In this document: positions 9,497 through 18,235 of the stretch, piece after piece
Numbering within the stretch: position 1 is the first letter of the stretch
Layout: each line of letters begins with the position of its first letter
Source of the DNA: Tsuneonella dongtanensis
GTDB lineage: Bacteria; Pseudomonadota; Alphaproteobacteria; Sphingomonadales; Sphingomonadaceae
Assembly: GCF_001698205.1 (NCBI RefSeq)
Contig: NZ_CP016591.1
Coordinates: 620,001-684,000 of the forward strand
Direction of reading: 5' to 3'
Length of the DNA stretch: 64,000 bases
The notes under the pieces: model-generated
What the model was told of the DNA's origin: nothing
The model's input: only the letters and a program-made list of their open reading frames with translations
The model's database searches: none
Position numbers and translations under genes: made by a program

Positions 9497-9978
9497 CCGC
9501 GATCCTCGCGCGGGCAGCCAACGGCACCATCGGCAGGGAGGGCGCGCTGCCGTGGCGCCTCCCGGCCGACCTCAACCGGTTCAAGGCCCTTACCATGGGC
9601 ACGCCGATGATCATGGGGCGCAAGACCTTCGAAAGCCTGCCCGGGCTTCTTCCCGGCAGGCCGCACATCGTCCTTACCCGCAGCCGCGAATGGTGCGCCG
9701 AGGGTGCGCAGGTGGCGCATTCGGCGGAGGAGGCCTTGTCGCTCGCTGGCGGCGGGGACGTTTCGGTGGTCGGCGGGGCCGAGGTCTATCGCCTGATGCT
9801 GCCGCACACGACGCGGATCGAGCTGACCGAAGTCCATGCCGAAGTGGAGGGCGACACCCACATGCCGCCGTTCGGCGACGCATGGCGCGAAGTGGCGCGC
9901 GAGGATCATCCCGCAGCGGACGGGCGCCCGGCGTTTTCGTTCGTCACTCTCGCGCGCTCGGGGGAGCGCGGCCGGTGA
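9481..9978 (+). CDS. folA: Dihydrofolate reductase
   Basis: A 165-residue DHFR that reduces dihydrofolate to tetrahydrofolate with NADPH. Visible landmarks: an early ANGTIGREGALPWRLP segment holding the substrate-loop Trp and adjacent acidic Asp27-type position (PADLNRFK), the TMGTPMIMGRKTFESLP cofactor segment at about 38-54, and VVGGAEVYRLML at about 96-107. The chosen ATG lies inside the end of purK, and the stop overlaps the GTG of ribF. Tetrahydrofolate is needed for purine synthesis, which fits its place after purE-purK. Confidence 0.96.
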   Translation: MARSVTAILARAANGTIGREGALPWRLPADLNRFKALTMGTPMIMGRKTFESLPGLLPGRPHIVLTRSREWCAEGAQVAHSAEEALSLAGGGDVSVVGGAEVYRLMLPHTTRIELTEVHAEVEGDTHMPPFGDAWREVAREDHPAADGRPAFSFVTLARSGERGR

Positions 9979-10913
9979 GGTGGCTCGATCATCGCGACCG
10001 TATCCCCGAATCCCTGCGCGGCGCGGTGATCGCGCTCGGCAACTTCGACGGGTTCCACCTGGGCCATCAGGCGGTCGCGGGAGAGGCGATCCGCTGGGCG
10101 CGCGAGCAGGGGCGGCCGAGCATCGTCGCCACCTTCGATCCCCACCCGGTGCGCCATTTCAAGCCCGATGCGGCGCCGTTCCGGCTGACCACGCTCGAAC
10201 AGCGGCAGGAGCTTTACCTCGCCGCCGGGGCGACCGCGATGCTGGTGTTCCATTTCGACGGCGAGCTGGCGGGGACCACCGCAGAGGATTTCGTCCGCGT
10301 GCTGCTCCACCAGCGACTCGGCGCAGCGGGGGTGGTGACGGGCGAGGACTTCACCTTCGGCAAGGGGCGCGGCGGGAACCTGTCGGTGCTGCGCGATCTG
10401 GGCGGGGAGGTCGGGATCGAGGCGCGCACCGTTGCGCCGGTGCTGGACGGGGGCGAGCCGGTCTCGTCCAGCCGCGTGCGAACGGCGCTCCAGGCAGGCG
10501 ACTGCGCAACCGCGACGCGCCTGCTGACACGCCCCTTCGCCATTCGCGGGGTGGTACAGCATGGCGACAAGGTGGGGCGCACGATCGGGTACCCCACCGC
10601 GAACCTGCCGCTCGAAGGATATTTGCGCCCGCGTTACGGAATCTACGCCGTGACCGGGAAGGTACTCGCCACCGGGCAGGAGCTTGGGGGCGCGGCCAAC
10701 ATCGGCGTCCGGCCCACCTTCGATCCGCCGAAGGAACTGCTCGAGCCCTATTTCTTCGATTTCGACGGCGACCTCTACGGGCAGGAAATCGAGGTGGCGT
10801 TCCACCATTTCCTTCGGCCCGAGGCGAAGTTCGACAGCCTCGATGCGCTGACGGCGCAGATGGCGAAGGATTGCGACCGGGCGCGCGAGCTTCTAAGCGC
10901 CCGCCCGACATGA
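9975..10913 (+). CDS. ribF: Bifunctional riboflavin kinase / FAD synthetase
   Basis: A 312-residue enzyme that converts riboflavin to FMN and then FAD. The N-terminal adenylyltransferase domain has the nucleotide-binding GNFDGFHLGHQ motif (about 22-32) and SSSRVRTAL at about 159-167. The C-terminal riboflavin-kinase domain has GRTIGYPTANL at about 197-207. The GTG start overlaps the folA stop as GTGA, and the end overlaps the ileS ATG as ATGA. The order ribF-ileS-lspA is common in Proteobacteria. Confidence 0.97.
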   Translation: MRWLDHRDRIPESLRGAVIALGNFDGFHLGHQAVAGEAIRWAREQGRPSIVATFDPHPVRHFKPDAAPFRLTTLEQRQELYLAAGATAMLVFHFDGELAGTTAEDFVRVLLHQRLGAAGVVTGEDFTFGKGRGGNLSVLRDLGGEVGIEARTVAPVLDGGEPVSSSRVRTALQAGDCATATRLLTRPFAIRGVVQHGDKVGRTIGYPTANLPLEGYLRPRYGIYAVTGKVLATGQELGGAANIGVRPTFDPPKELLEPYFFDFDGDLYGQEIEVAFHHFLRPEAKFDSLDALTAQMAKDCDRARELLSARPT

Positions 10914-13900
10914 GCGAAGCTGACACCACGAAGCGCGACTACCGCGACACCGTCTTCCTGCCGAAGACCGACTTTCCGATGAAGGCCGGCCTGCCGCAGA
11001 AGGAGCCGGGTATTGCCGCGCGGTGGGAGGCCGAAAGGCTCTACGAACAGCTGCGCGATGCCCGCCGGGGCCGGCCGAAGTTCATGTACCATGACGGCCC
11101 GCCCTACGCGAACGGCGACATGCACATCGGCCACGCGCTGAACCACACGATCAAGGACATGGTCTGCCGCACGCAGAACCTGCTGGGCAAGGATGCGCCC
11201 TACGTCCCCGGTTGGGACTGCCACGGGCTGCCGATCGAGTGGAAGGTCGAGGAGCAGTACCGCAAGGCGAAGAAGAACAAGGACGAGGTTCCGCTTCTCG
11301 AATTTCGCGCCGAATGCCGCGCCTATGCGCAGCACTGGGTCGACGTGCAGCGCGGGCAGCTCAAGCGCCTCGGCGTGATGGCCGATTGGGACAACCCGTA
11401 CCTGACGATGCAGCCCGAGAGCGAGGCGACGATCGTTGCCGAACTGCTCAAGTTCGCGGAAAGCGGCCAGCTCTATCGCGGGGCCAAGCCGGTGATGTGG
11501 TCCCCGGTCGAAAAGACCGCGCTGGCCGAGGCGGAGGTCGAGTACGAGGACATCATCTCGACCCAGATCGACGTGGCGTTCGAGATCACCCAGAGCCCGA
11601 TCCCCGAGCTGGTCGGCGCGCACGCGGTGATCTGGACCACCACGCCGTGGACGATCCCGGTGAACCAGGCTTTGGCCTATGGGCCGGACATTGAATACGT
11701 CCTGCTTTCGGTCACGGCTGACACTGTTGGAGTTGGTGCGAAAGGTGATCGGCGGGTCAACGAGGTTCTGGCCGCGGCCGGTCTCCCGTTCCACACGAAT
11801 GCGAGCTCCAAGTTTCTCGTAGCGAAGGAGCTGGCTACCGCCTTTGCGGACCGCCTGAACAAGGCGGCGAAGGCTTTAGACTACGGTGAGGTTGGGCCGC
11901 CTTCCCTGCAAGAATATATCGATCCGTGGGTTGAACGAGATGCTTCGATCGCAGGCTCCAAGCTCGCCGGCACCATCGCCCGCCACCCGATGCACCACCT
12001 CGGCGGGTTCTTCGCCGAGCCGCGGCCGTTCCTGCCGGGCGACTTCGTCACCACCGACAGCGGCACCGGGCTCGTCCACATGGCGCCCGACCACGGCGAG
12101 GACGATTTCGACTTGTGCAAGGCGCACGGCCTCAACCCCAAGTTCGCGGTCGAGGGCGACGGCAAGTACCGCGAGGACTGGGGCTGGCTCGGCGGGCAGG
12201 GCTCGGTGATCAATCCCAAGTTCAACGCCCCCGATGGGCCGATCTGCGCGGACCTGCGCGAAGCGGGCGCGCTGCTCGCGGCGAGCGCGGACTACAAGCA
12301 CTCCTACCCGCACTCGTGGCGCTCGAAGGCCAAGGTGATCTACCGCTGCACCCCGCAGTGGTTCGTGCCGATGGACAAGCCCTTGGCGCACCTGCCTGCG
12401 ATCTCTCTCGCGGAGCAACGCTGGGAGAACGAGGGCGGCGACGACACCATCGACGAGGAAGCTACCGCCGGTTCGCCCACCCTGCGCGAAATCGCGCTCG
12501 CCGAGATCGAGCGGGTCCAGTTCACGCCCGAAAAGGGCCGCAACCGCATCGGTTCGATGGTCTCCGGCCGCCCAGACTGGGTGCTCAGCCGCCAGCGCGC
12601 GTGGGGCGTGCCGATCACGCTGTTCGTCAATCGCCAGACCGGCGACTACCTTGTCGACCCGGAGGTGAATGCCGCGATCGTCGCCGCCGTCCGCGCCGAG
12701 GGTATGGACGCCTGGACCCCCGACACCGCGCACCGCTTCCTGGCAGGCAAATACGACGCCGCCGAGTGGGAGCCGGTCAGCGACATTCTCGACGTCTGGT
12801 TCGATTCGGGCTGCAGCCACGCCTACGTGCTCGAGGACAAGGAGCGGTGGCCCGACCTGTCGTGGCCGGCGGACATCTACGTCGAAGGTTCGGACCAGCA
12901 CCGCGGCTGGTTCCAGTCCTCGCTGCTCGAATCGTGCGCCACCCGCGGCCGCGCGCCGTACGACCGCATCCTTACCCACGGCTTCACGATGGACGCCAAA
13001 GGCATGAAGATGTCGAAGTCGCTCGGCAACACCATTGACCCGATCAAGGTGATGGAGACCTTTGGCGCGGACATCATCCGGCTGTGGGCGCTGTCGGTCG
13101 ATTTCACCGAAGACCACCGCATCGGCGACGAGATCCTCAAGGGCGTGGCCGACCAGTACCGCAAGCTGCGCAACACCTTCCGCTATCTGCTCGGCGCGCT
13201 CGACGGGTTCGACTTTGACACCGAGGCGGTGGGGTATGCCGAGATGCCCGAGCTCGAACGCTACGTGCTCGCGCGGCTGGCGCAGCTCGACGCGACCGTC
13301 CGCGCATCGATCGATACCTACGACTTCAACGAGTACGTCCGCGCGCTGATCGAGTTCTGCAACGAAGACCTTTCGGCGTTCTACTTCGATATCCGCAAGG
13401 ACCGGCTCTACTGCGACGATCCGGCCGGGATCGAGCGGCGGGCCACGCGCACCGTGCTCGACGTGCTCTTCCAGGCGCTCGTCCGCTATGCCGCCCCGGT
13501 GCTGGTGTTCACTGCCGAGGAGGTCTGGGCCACCCGCTTCCCGGACCGGGGCAGCGTCCACCTGCTCGAGATGCACCCGCTGCCGGGCGAGTTCGCGAAC
13601 GAGGCGCTGGTTGCCCGGTACGCCGCGCTGCTGGCGCTGCGCGAACGCGTTACCGAGGCGGTCGAGCCGCTGCGGCGCGAAAAGGTCGTGCGCTCCAGCC
13701 TTGAGGCCGAGGTCACCGTTCCTGCCGATGCAGTGCCCGAGGGCTTTTCCGACGAGACTCTCGCCGAACTGTTCATCACCGCGACAGTGCGCCGGGGCGA
13801 TGGCGACGAAGTGACCGTCACCCGCACCCAGGACCACAAGTGCGGCCGCTGCTGGCGGCTTCTGCCGGAGGTTGCCGAGGATGGCGACCTGTGCGCACGT

Positions 13901-13933
13901 TGTGCTGACGTGATCGAGGGGGTGCTGGCATGA
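10910..13933 (+). CDS. ileS: Isoleucyl-tRNA synthetase
   Basis: Class I aminoacyl-tRNA synthetase of 1007 residues that charges tRNA-Ile. HIGH is at 72-75 in PYANGDMHIGHALNH and KMSKS at 700-704. The CP1 editing domain contains WTTTPWTIPVNQA and TGLVHMAPDHGEDDF, so proofreading should be intact. The C terminus has a CxxC...CxxC zinc module (CGRCWRLL then CARC). Between the two editing motifs, about residues 264-349, there is an unusual extra stretch with lower GC and odd codon use (see findings). The gene overlaps ribF and lspA by four bases each. Confidence 0.97.
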   Translation: MSEADTTKRDYRDTVFLPKTDFPMKAGLPQKEPGIAARWEAERLYEQLRDARRGRPKFMYHDGPPYANGDMHIGHALNHTIKDMVCRTQNLLGKDAPYVPGWDCHGLPIEWKVEEQYRKAKKNKDEVPLLEFRAECRAYAQHWVDVQRGQLKRLGVMADWDNPYLTMQPESEATIVAELLKFAESGQLYRGAKPVMWSPVEKTALAEAEVEYEDIISTQIDVAFEITQSPIPELVGAHAVIWTTTPWTIPVNQALAYGPDIEYVLLSVTADTVGVGAKGDRRVNEVLAAAGLPFHTNASSKFLVAKELATAFADRLNKAAKALDYGEVGPPSLQEYIDPWVERDASIAGSKLAGTIARHPMHHLGGFFAEPRPFLPGDFVTTDSGTGLVHMAPDHGEDDFDLCKAHGLNPKFAVEGDGKYREDWGWLGGQGSVINPKFNAPDGPICADLREAGALLAASADYKHSYPHSWRSKAKVIYRCTPQWFVPMDKPLAHLPAISLAEQRWENEGGDDTIDEEATAGSPTLREIALAEIERVQFTPEKGRNRIGSMVSGRPDWVLSRQRAWGVPITLFVNRQTGDYLVDPEVNAAIVAAVRAEGMDAWTPDTAHRFLAGKYDAAEWEPVSDILDVWFDSGCSHAYVLEDKERWPDLSWPADIYVEGSDQHRGWFQSSLLESCATRGRAPYDRILTHGFTMDAKGMKMSKSLGNTIDPIKVMETFGADIIRLWALSVDFTEDHRIGDEILKGVADQYRKLRNTFRYLLGALDGFDFDTEAVGYAEMPELERYVLARLAQLDATVRASIDTYDFNEYVRALIEFCNEDLSAFYFDIRKDRLYCDDPAGIERRATRTVLDVLFQALVRYAAPVLVFTAEEVWATRFPDRGSVHLLEMHPLPGEFANEALVARYAALLALRERVTEAVEPLRREKVVRSSLEAEVTVPADAVPEGFSDETLAELFITATVRRGDGDEVTVTRTQDHKCGRCWRLLPEVAEDGDLCARCADVIEGVLA

Positions 13934-14454
13934 ACCCTCTGACGAAGAACCGGCTGATCGGCCTTGCGCTCGCGGTGCTGCTGTTCGCGGCCGACCAGGC
14001 GACCAAGGGGTACATCCTCAACGTCCTGCAGCTCGATCTCGGCCAGTCGCACTACATCATGCCGATCTTCCAGTTCACGCTGACCCACAACTACGGCGTC
14101 TCGCTCGGCATGCTGACCGCGACCAGCCAGGAGATGCGCTGGGGACTCGTTGCGCTGACCTCGGTCATCGCGGTGGTCGTCACGGTGTGGATGGTGCGCG
14201 AGAAGCTGCTCGCCGACATCATCCCCTTGGCGATGATCCTCGGCGGGGCGCTCGGCAACATCAAGGATCGCTACGAATACGGCTACGTCGTGGACTTCCT
14301 CGACCTGCATTTCGGCGAGTTCCGCCCGTTCCTCATCTTCAACATCGCCGATGCGGCCATCACAATCGGCGTGCTGATCATCCTTGCCCGATCGCTCTTC
14401 GTGCGCGAAAAGGCCCCTGAAGAAAAACCGGCCGACACGGTCGTGGAGAATTGA
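13930..14454 (+). CDS. lspA: Lipoprotein signal peptidase (signal peptidase II)
   Basis: A 174-residue inner-membrane aspartyl protease with four helices that removes signal peptides from prolipoproteins. Conserved boxes are ADQATK (21-26), NYGVSLG (54-60), GGALGNIKDR (105-114) with catalytic Asp113, VVDFLD (120-125) and FNIADAAI (137-144) with catalytic Asp141. The ATG overlaps the ileS stop. It is followed by a lipoprotein gene (BamF-type), whose product must itself be processed by this enzyme. Confidence 0.97.
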   Translation: MNPLTKNRLIGLALAVLLFAADQATKGYILNVLQLDLGQSHYIMPIFQFTLTHNYGVSLGMLTATSQEMRWGLVALTSVIAVVVTVWMVREKLLADIIPLAMILGGALGNIKDRYEYGYVVDFLDLHFGEFRPFLIFNIADAAITIGVLIILARSLFVREKAPEEKPADTVVEN

Positions 14455-14459
14455 GACTT

Positions 14460-14861
14460 ATGCGCAAGATCGCCCTCGTCGCCCTTTCGTGCTCCTTGCT
14501 CGCCGCGTGCGGCAGCGGCGGCATCCTCAACCGCGAGCGGCCCGACGAGTTCGCCGTGCAGCGCCAGGCGCCGCTGGTGGTCCCGCCCGATTTCTCGCTG
14601 ACTCCGCCCGCCCCCGGTGCCCCGCGCCCGACCGAAGGCACCGCGTCAGAGCAGGCGCTCGATGCGCTGTTCGGTGGCCCGGCCGCGCGCAGCCAGGTCG
14701 AAACGAGCGCGCTCGACCGCGCCGGCGTCGCCGAGCCGGGCATCCGCACCGCGGTGGGCGATCCGCTGACCAACACGGTCGCCAAGGGCCGCGTGACCCG
14801 CGACATCATCGCCGCGCCGGAAGGCGACGGTCAGGGTGCTTCGGCCGTTATTCCGGGTTGA
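14460..14861 (+). CDS. bamF: DUF3035 lipoprotein, BamF-type subunit of the outer-membrane assembly machine
   Basis: A 133-residue lipoprotein with signal MRKIALVALSCSLLAACG; the lipobox cysteine is at residue 17 or 18. The mature part is proline-rich and low in hydrophobics (PLVVPPDFSLTPPAPG at about 40-55), as in the alphaproteobacterial DUF3035 family, described in Caulobacter as BamF associated with the BAM complex. A TTG at 14451 is in frame, but the ATG at 14460 gives the normal lipoprotein signal. It sits 5 bases after lspA and ends the forward run. The family call rests on composition and context and is less firm than its neighbours. Confidence 0.78.
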   Translation: MRKIALVALSCSLLAACGSGGILNRERPDEFAVQRQAPLVVPPDFSLTPPAPGAPRPTEGTASEQALDALFGGPAARSQVETSALDRAGVAEPGIRTAVGDPLTNTVAKGRVTRDIIAAPEGDGQGASAVIPG

Positions 14862-14881
14862 AGACCCGGATTAACTGATTT

Positions 14882-15137
14882 TTGGTTTTCCGAACGCGCC
14901 TCCGCGCGTCCGGTCCTCGGTGCTGATCGCTCCACTTCGTTTCGCGGCACCTGCGGGCGGCCGTTCGGCCTTGCGGCGCGCTGGTCGCGCGCCGTGCTCT
15001 AGCGACATCAATGACGCGAGAGACGGTCGGCGACCAGCCGACCGCAAGCGCGACCGCGCGTCCGCAGCGGCTCCGTAGCAAAGCGGAGGAAACAGCCGCG
15101 AGGACGAAGGCGCGGAGGCGCCTTCGAAAAACAAGAG
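14882..15137. repeat. Long imperfect palindrome of paired hairpins with covarying stems
   Basis: The region between the convergent bamF and CNNM genes is a large palindrome centred near 15009. Each arm holds three matched hairpins. In the left arm they are 14894-14909 (loop CTCC), 14959-14970 (loop GTTC) and 14975-14993 (stem GGCGCGC, loop TGGTC). In the right arm they are 15106-15125, 15048-15059 and 15025-15043 (stem GGTCGGC), read on the other strand. The loops of two hairpin pairs are identical between arms and the third differs by one base, while stem sequences differ by compensating changes. All three pairs are symmetric about the same centre to within one base. Confidence 0.85.
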
Positions 15138-15142
15138 TCAGC

Positions 15143-16435
15143 TCAAACCGACACAGCGATCAGCTTGTCGATCTTGCGTCCGTCCATGTCGACCACCTCA
15201 ATCCTCCAGCCCTGGTCGACGAAGCTTTCGCCCTCGTCGGGCAGCTTCTTGAGGTGCCACAGCACATAGCCCGCGGCGGTCGCGAATTCGTGGTCTTCGG
15301 GCAGGTCGATCGCCAGGCGGTCGGCCATCTCGTCGACGGGCAGCGCGCCCGAGATTAGCAGGCTGCCGTCGTCGCGCTCGACGATCGTGGGCGCCTCGCC
15401 GAGATCGCTGTCGGACGCGAAGTTGCCGACGATGGCGGTCAGCAGGTCGACCGGCGTCACGATGCCCTCGAGGTGGCCGTATTCGTCGTGGACCATCGCC
15501 ATCGCCACTTCGGCCTGCTGCAACGTGCGCAAGGCGTCCATCGCGTCGAGCTGGTCGGGGATGATCTCGGGCTTCTTCATCAGGCGCGTAAGATCGACGG
15601 TGCGCCCGGCAAGCAGTTCGCCGAGCACTTCGCGTACCTTGACGACCCCGAGGATGCGATCGGGCGAGCCCTCGGCCACCGGCAGGAGCGAGTGTGGGCT
15701 GGCGTCGATCCGTGCGCGCAGGTCGACCTCGGGCGCGTGGAGGTCGAGCCAGTCGAGCTCGGTGCGCGGAGTCATCAGCGCGCGGACCGGCCGCTCGGCC
15801 AGCTTGACCACGCCGGCCAGGATCTCGCTCTGCCCGCTTTCGATGATGCCGGAGTGCGTGGCCTCGGCAAAGATCATGTGCAGCTCTTCGGCGGTCACGT
15901 TGGACTGACCCGCGGGGCGCACGCCCATCAGCCGGATGAGCAGGGATGACGACACGTCGAGCAGCCACACGATCGGCGCGGCCACCTTGGCAAGGAATGC
16001 CATCGGCGGTGCGGCAGCCAGTGCGATCGGCAGCGCCGCACGCAGCGCGATCTGCTTCGGCACGAGTTCGCCGACGACGAGGCTGAGATAGGTCGTCACC
16101 GCGATCACCGCGGCGAAGCCGACCTCGGGCGCGAACTCCTCGGGCACCCCGAGTGCTGCCAGTCGCTCGCCCACCGGTCCGCCAAGGCTCGACCCGGAAT
16201 AGGCGCCCGCGATAATGCCGACGAGGGTGATGCCGATCTGGACGGTCGAGAGGAACTTCCCCGGGTCGGCGGCGAGCGAGAGTGCTATCTTCGCCGCCTT
16301 GCTGCCGCGATCGGCGGCGCCTTTCAGGCGGGCGGGACGCGCCGACACGATCGCCAGCTCGCTCATCGCGAACAGGCCGTTGAGCACGATCAGCCCGGCA
16401 ATGATGAGAAGGTCGGTCCAGGGAAAAGGGGTCAC
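15143..16435 (-). CDS. Hemolysin-family CNNM/CBS membrane protein (CorC/HlyC type)
   Basis: A 430-residue inner-membrane protein in the order CNNM (DUF21) domain with about four hydrophobic segments, two CBS domains, then the C-terminal CorC_HlyC domain. Landmarks are LNGLFAMSELAIVSAR (18-33), VVGELVPKQIA (about 119-129) and MVHDEYGHLEGIVTPVDL in the second CBS. Members are linked to magnesium and cobalt efflux, despite the hemolysin name. It starts with GTG at 16435. The 3' end abuts the long palindrome. The transported ion is not deducible here. Confidence 0.92.
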   Translation of the reverse strand: MTPFPWTDLLIIAGLIVLNGLFAMSELAIVSARPARLKGAADRGSKAAKIALSLAADPGKFLSTVQIGITLVGIIAGAYSGSSLGGPVGERLAALGVPEEFAPEVGFAAVIAVTTYLSLVVGELVPKQIALRAALPIALAAAPPMAFLAKVAAPIVWLLDVSSSLLIRLMGVRPAGQSNVTAEELHMIFAEATHSGIIESGQSEILAGVVKLAERPVRALMTPRTELDWLDLHAPEVDLRARIDASPHSLLPVAEGSPDRILGVVKVREVLGELLAGRTVDLTRLMKKPEIIPDQLDAMDALRTLQQAEVAMAMVHDEYGHLEGIVTPVDLLTAIVGNFASDSDLGEAPTIVERDDGSLLISGALPVDEMADRLAIDLPEDHEFATAAGYVLWHLKKLPDEGESFVDQGWRIEVVDMDGRKIDKLIAVSV

Positions 16436-16592
16436 CGGGCGAGCGCTAGCACATTTGCCGTCATGCGCCAGCGGGAACGGGCTTGCGCGATGTCCGTTTC
16501 ATCGCCCGAGGCGCGGGTTGGGCGCGCTCGCCTTCCGGCGTGTGCCACCAGCGGCGCACCACCGAACGAACATGAGAAAAAGGGGAATACCC

Positions 16593-17276
16593 ATGCAGAT
16601 TTCGCGCAAGATCACCGCAGGCTTTGCCGTGCTGTCGATGCTGACCGTTTCGGCCTGCGTCACCGATCCCAACACCGGAGAGAGGAAGGTTTCTCGCGCC
16701 GCGATCGGCGGCGTTGGCGGATCGGTCGCCGGTGCGCTTCTCGGCGGACTGATCGGCGGCAAGACCGCGCGTATCGCCGGTGCGGTCGCGGGCGGTGCGC
16801 TCGGCGGCTATGTCGGCTACCGGATGGACCAGCAGATCAAGGAACTGAAGGAGCAGACCGCAGGCTCGGGCATCGACGTCAGCGAGACCGACGGCGGCCA
16901 GGCCATCCTCGTCAACCTGCCCGACGGCGTGACCTTCGCCACCGGCAGCTACTCCATCAACCCGGGCTTCCAGACCCTGCTCGACCGCGTGGCCGCGAGC
17001 CTGCAGCAGTACCCGAACAGCCTCGTCGACGTATACGGCCACACCGACACGGTCGGCTCGGCCACGTCGAACCAGCGCCTGTCCGAACAGCGCGCCCAGG
17101 CCGTCTCCAACTACCTCATCGGTCGCGGCGTCAGTTCGGCGCGCATCCGCTGGATGGGCTTCGGCGAGACCCAGCTCAAGGTTGCGACCGGCGACAACGT
17201 CAACGAACCGATGAACCGCCGCGTCGAAATCAAGATCATTCCTGTCACGCAGCAGGAAGCCAACTCGGCGATGTAA
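16593..17276 (+). CDS. OmpA-family lipoprotein (YiaD-like)
   Basis: A 227-residue outer-membrane lipoprotein. The signal ends in the lipobox LTVSAC at about residues 16-21. It is followed by a glycine-zipper region (GGVGGSVAGALLGGLIGG) and an OmpA-like peptidoglycan-binding domain with YGHTDTVGS and NQRLSEQRAQAV. An in-frame ATG at 16572 would add seven residues, but AGGGGAA just before 16593 favours the start used here. It presumably ties the outer membrane to the cell wall. A hairpin terminator follows. Confidence 0.93.
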   Translation: MQISRKITAGFAVLSMLTVSACVTDPNTGERKVSRAAIGGVGGSVAGALLGGLIGGKTARIAGAVAGGALGGYVGYRMDQQIKELKEQTAGSGIDVSETDGGQAILVNLPDGVTFATGSYSINPGFQTLLDRVAASLQQYPNSLVDVYGHTDTVGSATSNQRLSEQRAQAVSNYLIGRGVSSARIRWMGFGETQLKVATGDNVNEPMNRRVEIKIIPVTQQEANSAM

Positions 17277-17303
17277 TCCAGCTTGAAGTGGTCGCACACG
17301 AAG

Positions 17304-17334
17304 GGCCGGTCTCCGCAAGGGGGCCGGCCTTTTT
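17304..17334 (+). terminator. Rho-independent terminator of the OmpA-type gene
   Basis: GGCCGG at 17304-17309 pairs with CCGGCC at 17324-17329 across a 14-base loop and is followed by five T residues. It begins 27 bases after the stop of the OmpA-type gene. Confidence 0.8.
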
Positions 17335-17343
17335 CGCGAGTGG

Positions 17344-18123
17344 TTACCCTGCGATCGCCTTCGCCCGCTCGGCCAGGCGCTCCACCGCGGCATTGTGGAT
17401 GCCCGGCGCGCTAATCAGCAGGCCGAAGGCACGCGGATCGCGCTTGTTGTAGGCGAGCGGGCGCCCGAAGGCGTCGGTCGTCGCCGCGCCTGCCTCGCGT
17501 GCAATCAGCGCGGCGGCGCCGATGTCCCATTCCCAACCCCAGCGAAGCGTAGCCAGCAGGTCCGCCTCGTTCGCGGCGACCATCGCTGCGCGCAAGGCGA
17601 TCGAGTTCGGCTTGTCGACCATGGCGAGATCGCGGTCGTCCTTCGGCAAGGCATCGGTCGGCACGCGCGCGCCGGCGAAGTCCGCGCGGCTCGAGGCGAC
17701 CAGGCGCTCGCCGTTGCGCCATGCCCCCTGGCCTGCGATCGCATGCCAGAATTCATCCCGGGCCGGTGCCGCGAGCGAGCCGATGAGCGGGCGACCGCCG
17801 CTGATGAGCGCGACCGACACCGCCCACCCGGTCCGCCCGCGGATGAAATCGCGCGTTCCGTCGACCGGATCGACCAGCCAGATCAAGTGCTTGCCGAGCC
17901 GGGTGAAATCGTCGGCGGTTTCCTCGCTCAACCACCCGGCGGCGGGCAGCAGCGCGCCCAATTCGCGCTTGAGGAAGGTGTCCACCGCGATGTCGGCCGC
18001 GCAGACCGGGTCGCCGGGTTTCTTGTCCCATGATTCGAGCGTGTGACCCGCACCCGGCCACATGCCGAGCGCGATCCGCCCGGCCTCCTGGACAATCTCG
18101 TCGAGACGCGCGGCATCGATCAT
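17344..18123 (-). CDS. Inositol-monophosphatase-family phosphatase (CysQ- or HisN-like)
   Basis: A 259-residue metal-dependent phosphatase. Motifs in order are SEE at 66-68, DPVDGTRDF at 85-93 carrying the metal-binding Asp85 and Asp88, and WDIGAAALIAREAG at about 199-212 with the third Asp. The family covers inositol monophosphatase, 3'(2'),5'-bisphosphate nucleotidase (CysQ) and histidinol-phosphatase, and the neighbours do not decide between them. The DPVDGTRDF form with Arg after GT is closest to CysQ or HisN types in my reading. It is divergent from sucC. Confidence 0.85.
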   Translation of the reverse strand: MIDAARLDEIVQEAGRIALGMWPGAGHTLESWDKKPGDPVCAADIAVDTFLKRELGALLPAAGWLSEETADDFTRLGKHLIWLVDPVDGTRDFIRGRTGWAVSVALISGGRPLIGSLAAPARDEFWHAIAGQGAWRNGERLVASSRADFAGARVPTDALPKDDRDLAMVDKPNSIALRAAMVAANEADLLATLRWGWEWDIGAAALIAREAGAATTDAFGRPLAYNKRDPRAFGLLISAPGIHNAAVERLAERAKAIAG

Positions 18124-18235
18124 CGTCGGCCATTGCAGCGTGCCCGCGCCCTTTTCAAGCGCGCCGATCCATGCTTAGGCCGCCCGAAATCGTCATGGCG
18201 ATTCCACGCCCGTTACCGGAAAGCTCCCGCTCCTC

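Noticed and set aside
9975-10040. FMN riboswitch before ribF
   Set aside because: ribF starts inside the folA stop codon, so there is no leader RNA in which it could fold.
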